A stretch of DNA of 64,000 nt from Nitrospirales bacterium (GCA_021603905.1 BQIU01000015.1:1-64000), one strand, 5' to 3'; numbered from the stretch's first letter, positions 46,871 to 56,330 are shown. A program made the numbers and translations. The notes: generated by a model not told the origin, from the sequence alone.

Positions 46871-47509
46871 ATGGAGACTCGGTTGAAGCATCTCGTCGTG
46901 TCAATATTGTTGTTATGGTATGTCGTCTTTTTCTTTTTTATGGGAATGAATCCGGTTGATTCTCAAAATTGGATCTTCGCGAATATTCTTCCCATTCTTT
47001 TTATTGGCTTTTTGACCATCACCTATCACGCTCTTCCTTTCTCGAGTACGTCGTATCTGTTAGTCTCGTTTTTTTTGACCTTGCACACCATCGGAGCTCA
47101 TTATACGTACGCTCAAACTCCGGTTGGAGAATGGATCGAAGACTTTCTCCATTTACCTCGGAATAATTTTGACCGTATTGTGCATTTCTGTTTCGGATTG
47201 CTCCTGGCTTATCCGTTCAATGAGCTGTTTGGAAAAATCAAAGGAATACCGTCCTGGCTTCGCACATATCTCGTCTTCATGACTTTAATCGGATTAGCCG
47301 GAATATGGGAAATTTTAGAATCCTGGTTTGCGCGAATCGTCCACCCCGATTTAGGACAAGCTTTTCTCGGAGCGCAGGGCGATATCTGGGATGCACAAAA
47401 AGATATGGCCGCAACCATGTATGGTGCCTTGCTCTGCTTATCATTCATGATTCTGATACGAAAGGTTCCAAAACCTTTATCGTGCTTTCGCACGGAGAGG
47501 CTTGTATAA
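46871..47509 (+). CDS. DUF2238 (YjdF-like) membrane protein, copy 1
   Basis: An approximately 212-residue membrane protein with six predicted helices. The conserved block is HTIGAHYTYAQTPVGEW...NNFDRIVHFCFGLLLAYP, then WEILESWFARI, and AQGDIWDAQKDMAATMYGALL. These H/D/E-rich membrane-embedded motifs define DUF2238. ATG 46871 (METRLKHL) begins the first helix; the open frame upstream is probably untranslated. Function is unknown. The paralogue follows with an 8-bp overlap or a short gap depending on the start used. Confidence 0.83.
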   Translation: METRLKHLVVSILLLWYVVFFFFMGMNPVDSQNWIFANILPILFIGFLTITYHALPFSSTSYLLVSFFLTLHTIGAHYTYAQTPVGEWIEDFLHLPRNNFDRIVHFCFGLLLAYPFNELFGKIKGIPSWLRTYLVFMTLIGLAGIWEILESWFARIVHPDLGQAFLGAQGDIWDAQKDMAATMYGALLCLSFMILIRKVPKPLSCFRTERLV

Positions 47510-48179
47510 GCAACCTATGCCCCTCACCACTGCAACGACTGCCACTAATCAAAGAGCCTTTCGAAATCATTACCTCCTTCATGGATTAATGACGTGGTTT
47601 GTCCTGATTTGGGGATTGCTCGCGATTGATCCGGTTGACCGCCATGATTGGGCTCTTGAAAACATTTTGGTCTGTGGCTTGATCATTTTCCTCATAGCGA
47701 CATATCGGTGGTTTCCCTTATCCGATCTTTCCTATATTTTTATTGTCGTGTTTTTGACCCTTCATGCAATCGGAGCACATTACACTTATGCCAAGGTTCC
47801 TCTTGGTTTCTGGATCCAAGAGGTGTGGGAATTAGAACGTAATCCTTTCGATCGCATTGCTCACTTTTCATTTGGATTAATCTTGGCGTATCCGCTTCGT
47901 GAATTATTTCTACGTCGAGTTAAGGTCAAAGGATTTTGGGCCTACTATTTACCCATCAGTGGAATCTTAGCCCTTAGTGGACTTTTTGAGATTGGTGAAT
48001 CTTGGATTGTTCGATTAGTCAATCCCGAATTGGGAGAAGCCTATCTGGGTACTCAGGGAGATGAATGGGATGCACAGAAAGATATGACGGTCGCTGTTGT
48101 CGGTGCCCTACTAACGATGACCGCAACGTTTATACTTTCGTTGTTCTTCACACAGAAATCTCGCACGTTTTCATCGTAA
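47502..48179 (+). CDS. DUF2238 (YjdF-like) membrane protein, copy 2
   Basis: An approximately 220-residue paralogue of the preceding gene, sharing HAIGAHYTYAKVPLGFW, NPFDRIAHFSFGLILAYPLREL and GTQGDEWDAQKDMTVAVVGALL. Start choice is TTG 47502 (overlapping copy 1 and close to GGAGAGG) or ATG 47517. Tandem duplication with conservation of all polar membrane motifs suggests that both are functional, perhaps as a heteromer. Confidence 0.83.
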   Translation: MYKQPMPLTTATTATNQRAFRNHYLLHGLMTWFVLIWGLLAIDPVDRHDWALENILVCGLIIFLIATYRWFPLSDLSYIFIVVFLTLHAIGAHYTYAKVPLGFWIQEVWELERNPFDRIAHFSFGLILAYPLRELFLRRVKVKGFWAYYLPISGILALSGLFEIGESWIVRLVNPELGEAYLGTQGDEWDAQKDMTVAVVGALLTMTATFILSLFFTQKSRTFSS

Positions 48180-48614
48180 AAACTTATTTTGTGACACGTA
48201 TTACACAAAGACGCTCCTTCCATACTGTGCGTCCTCCCGCCTGGATGACGTTCAGTCATGCCTTCGTTCACGCTTCTCGATAAAAATCTAGACAACACCA
48301 CTCAACCTCACACTGAATGCTCAGATGATCTCAGCCGTCACTCCACGACCTTAGGTCACTAGACAAATAATTAAAACAAATTTAAAAATTATTCATTGTT
48401 TTTAAAAATACTGACCTGAAACAATTAAGCAGAAAAGACAACACGGTATTCATGAGGACACGGGAAAGCGAGTGAGACATCGATTAGGCCTCGTGACTCT
48501 TGATCAAGAATCGCAAGTGTTTTGTATTCACGCACCAGGAACTGCATCGTAGGTGTGAGTTACATGCTGTCGATGAGTTTATAACTAATGAAGATCAAAA
48601 GCTGAAAGGAGAGC
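48180..48614. other. Promoter region of the ferritin-like gene
   Basis: About 435 bp without a gene. It contains a perfect 12-bp palindrome TCTTGATCAAGA at 48498-48509, about 105 bp before the ferritin-like start, which could be an operator. AAAGGAGA stands directly upstream of the ATG. Confidence 0.5.
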
Positions 48615-49157
48615 ATGATGAAAAACCAACCATTTCTCACTGACATCAAGACGTTACGAAAACGTGCACGAGAACATATTGAAAAAGGTGCGGTGACACC
48701 AGGCTATACGGCAGATCGTGATACCGTTATCAAGCTACTTAATGAAGCGCTCGCTACTGAAATCGTCTGTGTACTTCGGTATAAACGGCATTATTATATG
48801 GCCTCAGGTATCAATGCTCAAAGCGTCGCCGCAGAGTTTCTTCAACATGCCACTGAAGAACAAGGTCATGTCGATCAACTGGCACAGAGGATTGTCCAAC
48901 TCGGAGGTGAGCCCAATCTCTCTCCCGATGGGTTACTAACCCGCAGCCATTCTGAATATGTCGAAGGCTCATCCTTGCTCGATATGATCAAAGAGGATTT
49001 GATCGCTGAGCGAATTGCCATCGATAGTTACCGGGAAGTCATCAATTACCTTGGCACTCAGGATTCGACGTCTCGCCGAATGCTGGAAGAAATTCTGGCC
49101 GTCGAAGAAGAGCACGCCGATGACCTCGTCTCGCTTCTGGAAGATATGGATTCATAA
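48615..49157 (+). CDS. Ferritin-like / bacterioferritin-family di-iron protein
   Basis: A 180-residue four-helix protein. Helix signatures carry the di-iron ligands: NEALATEIVCVLRYKRHYYMA (E), EFLQHATEEQGHVDQL (E-x-x-H), EDLIAERIAIDSYREVI (E) and EEILAVEEEHADDL (E-x-x-H). It could store iron or oxidise Fe(II) with H2O2, protecting DNA like bacterioferritin or Dps-related proteins. AAAGGAG precedes the tandem ATGs at 48615/48618. It is close to catalase in the same island, consistent with oxidative-stress defence. Confidence 0.87.
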   Translation: MMKNQPFLTDIKTLRKRAREHIEKGAVTPGYTADRDTVIKLLNEALATEIVCVLRYKRHYYMASGINAQSVAAEFLQHATEEQGHVDQLAQRIVQLGGEPNLSPDGLLTRSHSEYVEGSSLLDMIKEDLIAERIAIDSYREVINYLGTQDSTSRRMLEEILAVEEEHADDLVSLLEDMDS

Positions 49158-49222
49158 AGAATGCTTGAATGCAGAGATCGTGCGTTATTCAACCGTTACG
49201 ACGACAACCATTGCCACAATTC

Positions 49223-50113
49223 ATGATGACATATCGCTGTTTCTTCATACTTGGAGTACTTGGGATGTTGCTCGGGAGCATACACGTCCATGCCGAAACA
49301 CCGGCTCCAAGTATTTATTGGGGTGGGCTTGCCTATCCTGATCAAAAATCGGCTTTGCTTACTGGTATCACGTTACTTCGCTTTACAGAGTTTGATGGCG
49401 ATGATCGTCGCTATCCTTCTACGGTTGAGGAAACGATTGGACTCAATCTACTTTCTGCCTCTTGGACGGAACGGATTGGATCTTGGGGATTTAATCTCAC
49501 CGGAGGTGCCGGGCCGACTCATAATCAACCGACGGAATTTCTGCAAAATGATTTCGTTCACAATTATGTGTTTGACTATGCGTCAGTTCCCGTCGGAGCC
49601 ACTCGTGAGGCTGCCGACTTCATGCTCGGCGGTTCAATCACTCGATGGTTTAGTCTCTTTGAATCACGTGAAAACACATTTTGGGGAATCGGGGTCACAT
49701 CTGGAACGCTCTATCATGAACCCTATGTTAGAGCTGGATTTCGACGCATCCCTTTTCCCAGCTCCACCTTCCTACGCTTATCGGCTCTGGGTCGCTATGG
49801 CCAACTCTATAATAGTTCGGCCTTTCCTTCGATTGCGCCTCAATCTTATCTCGGGCAAGCGTCCCTAAGCCTTGGCGATTACCGGGAGACGCCCGCACCA
49901 CCATGGGAACTAGAATTTGGGATCACAATTCATTCCGGACTCTTCGTCACACGAACGGGAAATTCGCTTGAAGAAATACTCGGAACCGTAGCATTGAGTT
50001 TTCCGTACGGTCGAGTCGAAATGTGGAACGATTTAGTGAACTCCAAAGATCGAGGACCGTCATTTGGAGGAACGCTAATGATGGATGTCCTACCGTTCAT
50101 TCGAGGCACGTAA
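49223..50113 (+). CDS. Outer-membrane beta-barrel protein, unknown
   Basis: An approximately 296-residue secreted protein. A signal peptide (TYRCFFILGVLGMLLGSIHVHAE) is followed by repeated amphipathic strands, for example LLTGITLLRFTEFDGDD, SWGFNLTGGAGPT and FGGTLMMDVLPFI. The start at 49223 removes an 18-residue unsupported extension. It resembles LpxR/DUF2219- or PagL-like small barrels by length and strand pattern only; I do not see their catalytic motifs. Function unknown. Confidence 0.7.
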   Translation: MMTYRCFFILGVLGMLLGSIHVHAETPAPSIYWGGLAYPDQKSALLTGITLLRFTEFDGDDRRYPSTVEETIGLNLLSASWTERIGSWGFNLTGGAGPTHNQPTEFLQNDFVHNYVFDYASVPVGATREAADFMLGGSITRWFSLFESRENTFWGIGVTSGTLYHEPYVRAGFRRIPFPSSTFLRLSALGRYGQLYNSSAFPSIAPQSYLGQASLSLGDYRETPAPPWELEFGITIHSGLFVTRTGNSLEEILGTVALSFPYGRVEMWNDLVNSKDRGPSFGGTLMMDVLPFIRGT

Positions 50114-50343
50114 AGGATGTGAATATCGTCACAATGGCAGGTAAGGTCTTGAAATCTTTCCAGACCTTCAACGTTGAATCCTCACTAGACCATCTGACAT
50201 CTTCCTAGGAAATGTCCAGGTCCAAGCAATTAGTCAAATTATCTAACGTTAAACTCTTAGGATAAGAATAAAAATCCGCAGAATTCATGGACAGCATATT
50301 AAAGGAAGGACTAACAGCAATCGTCATGCGAACCGCTACCTGA

Positions 50344-50925
50344 TCACACGACCCCTCTCATAGATTCTTTACGTTTTGTTGTCGCGATAAACGTCACAAA
50401 TGCCTCAATATAAGCTTGGAGTTTTTTCCGCATCGAATCTTCGATAAAATGACCATGCTCATCAAAGGCCTGGTGCGCGCGTGACACCAAAAATGGTGTT
50501 TCATCCGTCCACAACGACAACCCTAACGCGCGGATGGTTGGGAGCCAACCGGCCTGCGCCAATACCGTTCCAAAGCTTCCCATACTCGCGCCCATCATGG
50601 CCAGGGGCTTACGAGCAAAAACTATGTCTATTTTTTCTGATGGGCGCGATAACCAGTCGATTGCGTTTTTCATCACACCTGGAACTCCATTATTGTATTC
50701 CGGTGAGGCGAGAATTAAACCATCAGCCTGTTCCAGCCTATCTTGCAACATCGTCACAGAACTTGGAGGACCTGTATTAGCTTCGATATCTCCGTTATAG
50801 AGAGGGATGTCAGCGATCGATGCCACTTCAATCGTGGCTGATTGACAAACGCTCACGGCTTCATGAATGAGCATCGTATTGAACGACGCTTTTCTGAGAC
50901 TTCCAGAGATAGCTACAATGTTCAT
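50344..50925 (-). CDS. NAD(P)H-dependent FMN reductase
   Basis: A 193-residue flavodoxin-like reductase with the FMN phosphate loop AISGSLRKASFNTML, ASPEYNNGVPGVMKNAIDWLSRP in the middle and GASMGSFGTVLAQ near 112. This matches the chromate/quinone/azo reductase family. It accepts electrons from NAD(P)H and reduces FMN or quinones. It starts 2 bp after the stop of the truncated HxlR gene, with AAAGGA between, so the two were a regulator-enzyme operon. Confidence 0.9.
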   Translation of the reverse strand: MNIVAISGSLRKASFNTMLIHEAVSVCQSATIEVASIADIPLYNGDIEANTGPPSSVTMLQDRLEQADGLILASPEYNNGVPGVMKNAIDWLSRPSEKIDIVFARKPLAMMGASMGSFGTVLAQAGWLPTIRALGLSLWTDETPFLVSRAHQAFDEHGHFIEDSMRKKLQAYIEAFVTFIATTKRKESMRGVV

Positions 50926-50927
50926 GG

Positions 50928-51182
50928 TTATCGTCCTTTCTTTTGCAAGGCTTTCTGCCCATACCTCTCACCCCACTCATGCATAGCCATTAACACGCCT
51001 TCAAGCGATTGGCCAAGAGTCGACAACCAATATTCCACGCGCGGAGGAATTTCTCGATAGTCTTTGCGCGTGACCAAACCCCAATTCGTCAAGCCGTCAC
51101 TGACTTTAAAGCTGGACTCAAGGGGTCCAGGGCCGCCTGACTCGTCACAAAAGATGTGTAGGTCTGAAAATAATCTATTCAT
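50928..51182 (-). pseudogene. HxlR-family regulator remnant lacking its DNA-binding half
   Basis: Residues 33-84 (NWGLVTRKDYREIPPRVEYWLSTLGQSLEGVL...) match the C-terminal wing of HxlR-type winged-helix regulators. The first 32 residues show none of the family's conserved start (a cysteine, GGKWKxxIL, then the recognition helix). Only 50 bp separate it from the next gene, so the N-terminal half is deleted rather than out of frame. It should not bind DNA normally. Confidence 0.72.
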
Positions 51183-51232
51183 AACCTACATCATGCTCTC
51201 ACACGCTTTCTTCTGACTGATTTTTCGTAGTC

Positions 51233-52363
51233 TCAACCGGATGGACTCTCGGCACGGATGAGGTTTGGCTTCTTAATTGGTGGACGACGCATGTGTTGTT
51301 TGAGATTCGGTCGACGCTTCCGTTCGATTTTTTTGAGTGTCATTGGCTTTCCTTTTTTGGCTGATTGATACAGAGCTTCAATGATCCGTACATCATGGAG
51401 CCCTTCATCACCTGCAGGTTCAGGGATTGTATCATGGAGAATCGCATCTGAAAATTTTAGGAGTTGAGGCGCAAATTGATCACGCGTAGCAAACGTTTTT
51501 GACTGTTTTTTCCCATGTATCGTCAGATGATAGGTAATGGGTGCCACATATTCATAGGCAGAAGTCAGTTGAAGTTGGCCCTTTGTTCCCACCACACGAA
51601 ACTCCGACACATCAGTTGCGCCAAAACTACAAATAAAACTGGCCAATCGATTGTTGGAAAATCGTAAAATGACCGCACTCATTTCTTCCACTTCTTGAAA
51701 TTTACCTGTTCCCTTGCCCATCGTGCTTGCAAAGACTTCGACCGGTTCCGCCCGAAACAGGTTTCGGGCTGCATTTAAACAATAAATACCGATGTCCCAT
51801 AATGTTCCTCCACCGGTTTCCTGTCGTAACCGAATGTTCTTTTTGTTTTGAATGGGGAGACTAAACGCTGATTGAAAATAACGCGGCTCCCCAATTTTTC
51901 CAGAGTGAATCAGTTGCATGGCCTTGAGATTCGCCTCTTCGTAGTGAAGTCTGTAGGCCACCATGAGTTTAATCCGATGGTGATCGGCTGTCCGGATCAT
52001 CCTTTCACATTCTGTGACGGACAGGGCCATCGGTTTTTCGCAAAGAACATGAACGCCAAGTTTGGCAGCACGAATGGCATATTCACAATGCAAGTGATTG
52101 GGGAGAGCGATATACACGGCATCGATCGCCTCATTTTTAAGACATTTTTCATAAGCATCATAAGAATACGTTCCTTCTACATGATATTTTTTACCTAATT
52201 CGCGTAATTTTTTTGAATCGTCCGATATCAGACCTGCCAATTCTGAATTCTTCTTGGCATGAACAAACGCTGGGAGGACAGCGATTTGAGCAATATACCC
52301 CAATCCAACAACCGCGTATCTAATTTTACGTGATGACCGAGGGCGTTTTTTAGCGATAGCCAT
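51233..52363 (-). CDS. Gfo/Idh/MocA-family NAD(P)-dependent oxidoreductase
   Basis: A 376-residue dehydrogenase with Rossmann motif YAVVGLGYIAQIAVLPAF at about 16, the substrate-binding VLCEKPMALS (CEKP) and the GGTLWDIGIYCLN site. A lysine/arginine-rich C-terminal tail of about 45 residues is not typical and may be an independent nucleic-acid- or membrane-contact region. It probably oxidises a sugar hydroxyl or a phosphorylated intermediate. It follows PfkB and GH65 genes after 193 bp, consistent with a sugar catabolic group. Confidence 0.88.
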   Translation of the reverse strand: MAIAKKRPRSSRKIRYAVVGLGYIAQIAVLPAFVHAKKNSELAGLISDDSKKLRELGKKYHVEGTYSYDAYEKCLKNEAIDAVYIALPNHLHCEYAIRAAKLGVHVLCEKPMALSVTECERMIRTADHHRIKLMVAYRLHYEEANLKAMQLIHSGKIGEPRYFQSAFSLPIQNKKNIRLRQETGGGTLWDIGIYCLNAARNLFRAEPVEVFASTMGKGTGKFQEVEEMSAVILRFSNNRLASFICSFGATDVSEFRVVGTKGQLQLTSAYEYVAPITYHLTIHGKKQSKTFATRDQFAPQLLKFSDAILHDTIPEPAGDEGLHDVRIIEALYQSAKKGKPMTLKKIERKRRPNLKQHMRRPPIKKPNLIRAESPSG

Positions 52364-52556
52364 ACATGAATCCTTTCACATCATAATGATAAGACATGTG
52401 CAACTATCTAACAGATTTATTTTTTATCTGAACCTGGAAAGAACCCTTGATGAATGACCACAACGACGCAAAAATGAGTTTGAATATGGAAAGAGAAGGG
52501 AATACCCACATCAAGGGCTAGTATGCGTGTCACACCCCAGAAGACACGGATCGCCA

Positions 52557-53495
52557 TTACTCATCATTCATAGTTCTGAGAAGTGCATCAACCTGCGCAC
52601 GGGAGGGATAGGAAGGTTGAGATCCGTAGCCGGTGACAGCATGGGCTGACGCCGCGACAGCGAAACGCGTGGATTCGAACAGTGTGCGATTTTCCAAAAG
52701 TGCCACACTCAATGCGGCGGCAAAAGCATCTCCAGCACCAGTGGTATCAATAGTCTCCACAAGAGGGGGCGAAATGAAATATTGTTCGTTGGCTGACATC
52801 ACGGCGCACCCACCCGACCCAAGTTTCACGAAAACCGCTTGCCCCCCTAATGAGACAAGACATTGAGCCGCCTCCATAGCTTGTTCTCGATTTTCTATGG
52901 TAGTGTCCGTTAAATGCTGCGCTTCAGACTGATTGGGTGTGAGAAAACAGCCTAATTCCAGCAATTCCTTATCGAGTCTCTGTGCTGGTGAAGGATCGAG
53001 TATCACCAGCATTCCGCGCTTGTTAGCCTCACTCACAGCATGTTTCACGAGAGGAACCGGTATTTCTAAATTGGTTGTGAGGATAGAGCCGGAAGGAGCA
53101 TCTGTCAGGATATGACTCACGGCATCATAATCTTCTTTTCTCCATACTTCATTGGCATTCGCTGACAGAAGGATACCTTTCCGCCCGTCTTTGGGAACCA
53201 CAATGAGTGAAACCCCGGTTGACTGCTTATCTATCTGAGAAACCGTGCATAAATTGACACCAATTTGTTGTAGAGGTTTCATCGCGATTTCCTGCAGTGA
53301 ATCAGATCCGACATGAGCAACTAATTGCGCTTCTGCCCCCAAATTTCTCGCTAACCAGGCCACATTAGCCGATTTCCCCCCTCCTATCATCAGGAAATCC
53401 TGTCCCATGAGAGTTTCACCGGGTTCCGGCCATCGATCAGCTCTTAATTGAAAGTCTACATTAATGCTTCCCAAGGCAATAATTTGAGAAGTCAT
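52557..53495 (-). CDS. PfkB-family sugar/nucleoside kinase
   Basis: A 312-residue ribokinase-type kinase. The N-terminal GSINVDFQLRADRWPEPGET and GGGKSANVAWLARNLGA bind sugar, and the anion-hole motif is TTGAGDAFAAALSVALL (~247). The start overlaps the GH65 stop by 4 bp (ATGA), with AGGA upstream, which is strong evidence for co-translation. The substrate is probably a monosaccharide produced by the GH65 enzyme, but nucleosides are possible. Confidence 0.88.
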   Translation of the reverse strand: MTSQIIALGSINVDFQLRADRWPEPGETLMGQDFLMIGGGKSANVAWLARNLGAEAQLVAHVGSDSLQEIAMKPLQQIGVNLCTVSQIDKQSTGVSLIVVPKDGRKGILLSANANEVWRKEDYDAVSHILTDAPSGSILTTNLEIPVPLVKHAVSEANKRGMLVILDPSPAQRLDKELLELGCFLTPNQSEAQHLTDTTIENREQAMEAAQCLVSLGGQAVFVKLGSGGCAVMSANEQYFISPPLVETIDTTGAGDAFAAALSVALLENRTLFESTRFAVAASAHAVTGYGSQPSYPSRAQVDALLRTMNDE

Positions 53496-55873
53496 ACGGT
53501 ATATTCCTGTGTGCTGGCTTCATGGATGGTATACGTTCTATTTCGCACATGGATTTTCAAAGGGAAGTGAGGGCCAGCTGATATGTCGACATGAAGGGTT
53601 TTTTGAGAGATCAATACACAAATCTGATGGCCTCGATAATACATAGACGTCGCCACCTCATGTAATGATTCCGGTAAGCGTGGATTAATTATTAACATGT
53701 CATACTCCATATCTATTCCGCTATAGCAACGTTGAATCAAATCAACCGTTCCCGCCATGGCCCCAAGATGAATGCCCTGGCTGGTTGACCCGCCCTGAAT
53801 TTCATGGACATCATTTCCTAAGGCTTCGACTAAACATTGCCACGACCCCTTCCTATTGGATCGCGCAAGAATCCATCCAAATACGATGCGACTGAGCGTG
53901 GACCCGTGAGTGGTTCGTGGTTGGTAATACTCAATATTTTTTTGTATCAGGTGAGGAGTGAAGAGATAGCCTAACTCAGAAAATATCGCTTCAAGTTCTT
54001 GCAACGGCAGGAGATAACACATCATCAATACGTCCGGTTGTTTTGAGACTTTGTAACGATTCACCGTATCTCCTTCAGCTTCAAGGATTCGATCCATTCG
54101 ACGAATGTCTCCATAACGGGTTCGATACTTGGGCCAATCCAACTCTTGAAGCTTTTCATATCCAGCAAATTGACTGATAATTTCCTTGTCCAAAAACGGC
54201 ACATACATACGTCGAGCAATATCGGCCCAACGATCGAGAGTGTTTGGCTTGATCGATAATTCGTCCATTAATTGTTCTCGAGCATAATTGGGCAATTTCT
54301 GTATGAGGCGTGCGGCACAACGAAGCGTCCACACAGCCATAATATTAGTATAGGCATTATCGTCGAGACCGGGAGACGCGACATCTGGATAGCCGGTATG
54401 AAATTCATCAGGTCCCATGACGCCACGAATATGGTATCGACCGTCTTCTTCACTTTTTACGGCCATACTGGACCACAGTTGGGCAATTTCAAGAATTAGT
54501 TTTCCGCCGCAAGATTGTAAAAAATGGAAATCTCCAGTCGCTTGATAATATTTCCAGGCTTGATACACAATTGTTGCGTTGAGATGATATTGCAAGTACG
54601 TATAATCTTTGGTCCATTGCTGAGCGCGCGGATTCCATTGAAGACGAGGGGTTTGCTCTGATCCGTCACTCGCACTTCTCCAAGGGTAGAGCACACCGTC
54701 ATATCCAAGCTGATCCGCACGGTTTCGAGCAATTAATTGTCGTCGCGTCCTATAGAGTAACAACGCGCGGGATACGTCTGGAATACGAAGAGTTAAAAAA
54801 GGGAAAGCAAAAACTTCATCCCAAAAGATATGCCCGTGATACATTTCGCCGGTCAGTCCACGAGCAGGTATCCCAGCATCACAATCCACAAGATGAGGCG
54901 ATGCCGTTTGTAAGAGATGAAAAAGATGAAGACGTAACATTAATTGATCTTCCGGTCGACTGCGAATGCGAATATCGCCAATGTTCCACAATCGCCTCCA
55001 CGCTTTCTCATGAGAATCCTGCAATAGCTCGCACGTCTTTGTAGAGGCCAAGGCTTGCTGCACGGCTTCAAGTGGTTCCGAAACGGCATGATCTCGTGAA
55101 TGGCACATCGCAATAATTTTCTCAAATTTGACCGGCGAACGTGAGGAGACATCAATGAAAAATTCTTTCGCGACCATATTGAGGTTTTGTATGATGCCTT
55201 GATTGATAATCGGAGCCCCTGAACATTCTGCTCGAAAACTTTGAGCCGCTCGAATATGAGATTGTAAAGTCTCCGCGACCACGTAAGGGCCATACTCCTG
55301 AAAAAATCCTGATTTCACAATGTGAACATGTTTTCCATGCATCTCTTTATCGCGCTCCACATTCTTATTGATGATGCCAGTATCGATCCCTGCCCTGACT
55401 TGTAATTGCCCAGACCAGTTATGTGGAAAGATTTCCCACTTTACTGCCGCAAGATGTCGGAAACGCATGTGGAGAAAACGGGTGCTATGAAGCGTCGTCT
55501 CGCGCCCGGCAGGTTCAATAAAATGAATACGCCTGCTGAGGAGCCCTCGGTGAAGATCAAGTTCTTGGCAAAACTCCTGGACATGAACCTTTTCCAAGTC
55601 AAACCACGAGCCGGATTCCATTTTGAAGGACAGGAAAAGGCTATTGGGCCAATTCACCAGAGTTTCATGATTCACGATTTCGCCGGCAATGGTTTTCTCC
55701 AAACGGTTGTATACGCCAGACAAATAGGTACCAGGGTAATGACAGCCATGTTGGGTGGATTCTTCCGCCGCTCCCCGCATACTCCAATATCCATTTGTGA
55801 GAGTGCAAAGCGCCTCTCTGACCTGTTGAATTTCAGGGTCCCAACGATTAAATTGTAATTTCCATTCGTTCAT
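53492..55873 (-). CDS. GH65 glycoside hydrolase/phosphorylase
   Basis: A 793-residue GH65 protein. It has an N-terminal beta-sandwich opening WDPEIQQVREALCTLTNGYWSMRGA and a central (alpha/alpha)6 barrel. The catalytic general-acid glutamate lies in MGPDEFHTGYPD (~480). A phosphate-site-like TTHGSTLSRIVFG (~655) and STSQGIHLGAMAGTVDLIQR follow. It cleaves a double-glucosyl link such as trehalose, kojibiose or nigerose with phosphate to yield beta-glucose-1-phosphate plus glucose. Coupled to PfkB instead of the usual beta-phosphoglucomutase. The exact disaccharide is not predictable here. Confidence 0.87.
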   Translation of the reverse strand: MNEWKLQFNRWDPEIQQVREALCTLTNGYWSMRGAAEESTQHGCHYPGTYLSGVYNRLEKTIAGEIVNHETLVNWPNSLFLSFKMESGSWFDLEKVHVQEFCQELDLHRGLLSRRIHFIEPAGRETTLHSTRFLHMRFRHLAAVKWEIFPHNWSGQLQVRAGIDTGIINKNVERDKEMHGKHVHIVKSGFFQEYGPYVVAETLQSHIRAAQSFRAECSGAPIINQGIIQNLNMVAKEFFIDVSSRSPVKFEKIIAMCHSRDHAVSEPLEAVQQALASTKTCELLQDSHEKAWRRLWNIGDIRIRSRPEDQLMLRLHLFHLLQTASPHLVDCDAGIPARGLTGEMYHGHIFWDEVFAFPFLTLRIPDVSRALLLYRTRRQLIARNRADQLGYDGVLYPWRSASDGSEQTPRLQWNPRAQQWTKDYTYLQYHLNATIVYQAWKYYQATGDFHFLQSCGGKLILEIAQLWSSMAVKSEEDGRYHIRGVMGPDEFHTGYPDVASPGLDDNAYTNIMAVWTLRCAARLIQKLPNYAREQLMDELSIKPNTLDRWADIARRMYVPFLDKEIISQFAGYEKLQELDWPKYRTRYGDIRRMDRILEAEGDTVNRYKVSKQPDVLMMCYLLPLQELEAIFSELGYLFTPHLIQKNIEYYQPRTTHGSTLSRIVFGWILARSNRKGSWQCLVEALGNDVHEIQGGSTSQGIHLGAMAGTVDLIQRCYSGIDMEYDMLIINPRLPESLHEVATSMYYRGHQICVLISQKTLHVDISAGPHFPLKIHVRNRTYTIHEASTQEYTV

Positions 55874-56330
55874 AGAGTGTATATCAGGTGATGACAGAGA
55901 TTTCTGAGAGTCAGCAATTCGCCCTCTCTACTCATGGACTTAAATCAGGTAAGGAAAACACGTCCCCCTATTTCATGCTCTCTGTATTGGCCTCAACCCG
56001 TCCTATGACATCGGGATAACATCGAGACTCGAAACACGTGGCCGATTAGATGAGTTGAGATTAACCGCAGACATTAAAAAAAAACATGCCGGATTCCATA
56101 ATAACATTATGTGCCAATTCGCCTTTGGCATTTTCTTCACGTCATAATCGGAGATAATGTAGAAGCTTGGTCTCATTTTACGACGCTGACTACCCTAAAA
56201 AACCCTTGAATACGTTGTTTTTCTACTAGGGTTTTATCCAGTTATTTCCCATTGATAAATAGAGTATATATTTTTAGAAGAAATGATGATGCGAGAAATG
56301 CCTCCTGCAAATTTCGAAAAGGAGTTCCCT
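55874..56330. other. Divergent intergenic region GH65 / DUF2892 gene
   Basis: About 457 bp with no gene. It is AT-rich in places, including a nine-A run near 56078. No paired promoter elements or repeats are clear. AAAGGAG near 56320 serves the next gene. Confidence 0.5.

Noticed and set aside
49223-50113. Lipid A deacylase (LpxR or PagL)
   Set aside because: Length and barrel pattern fit, but I could not find the catalytic residues of either enzyme.
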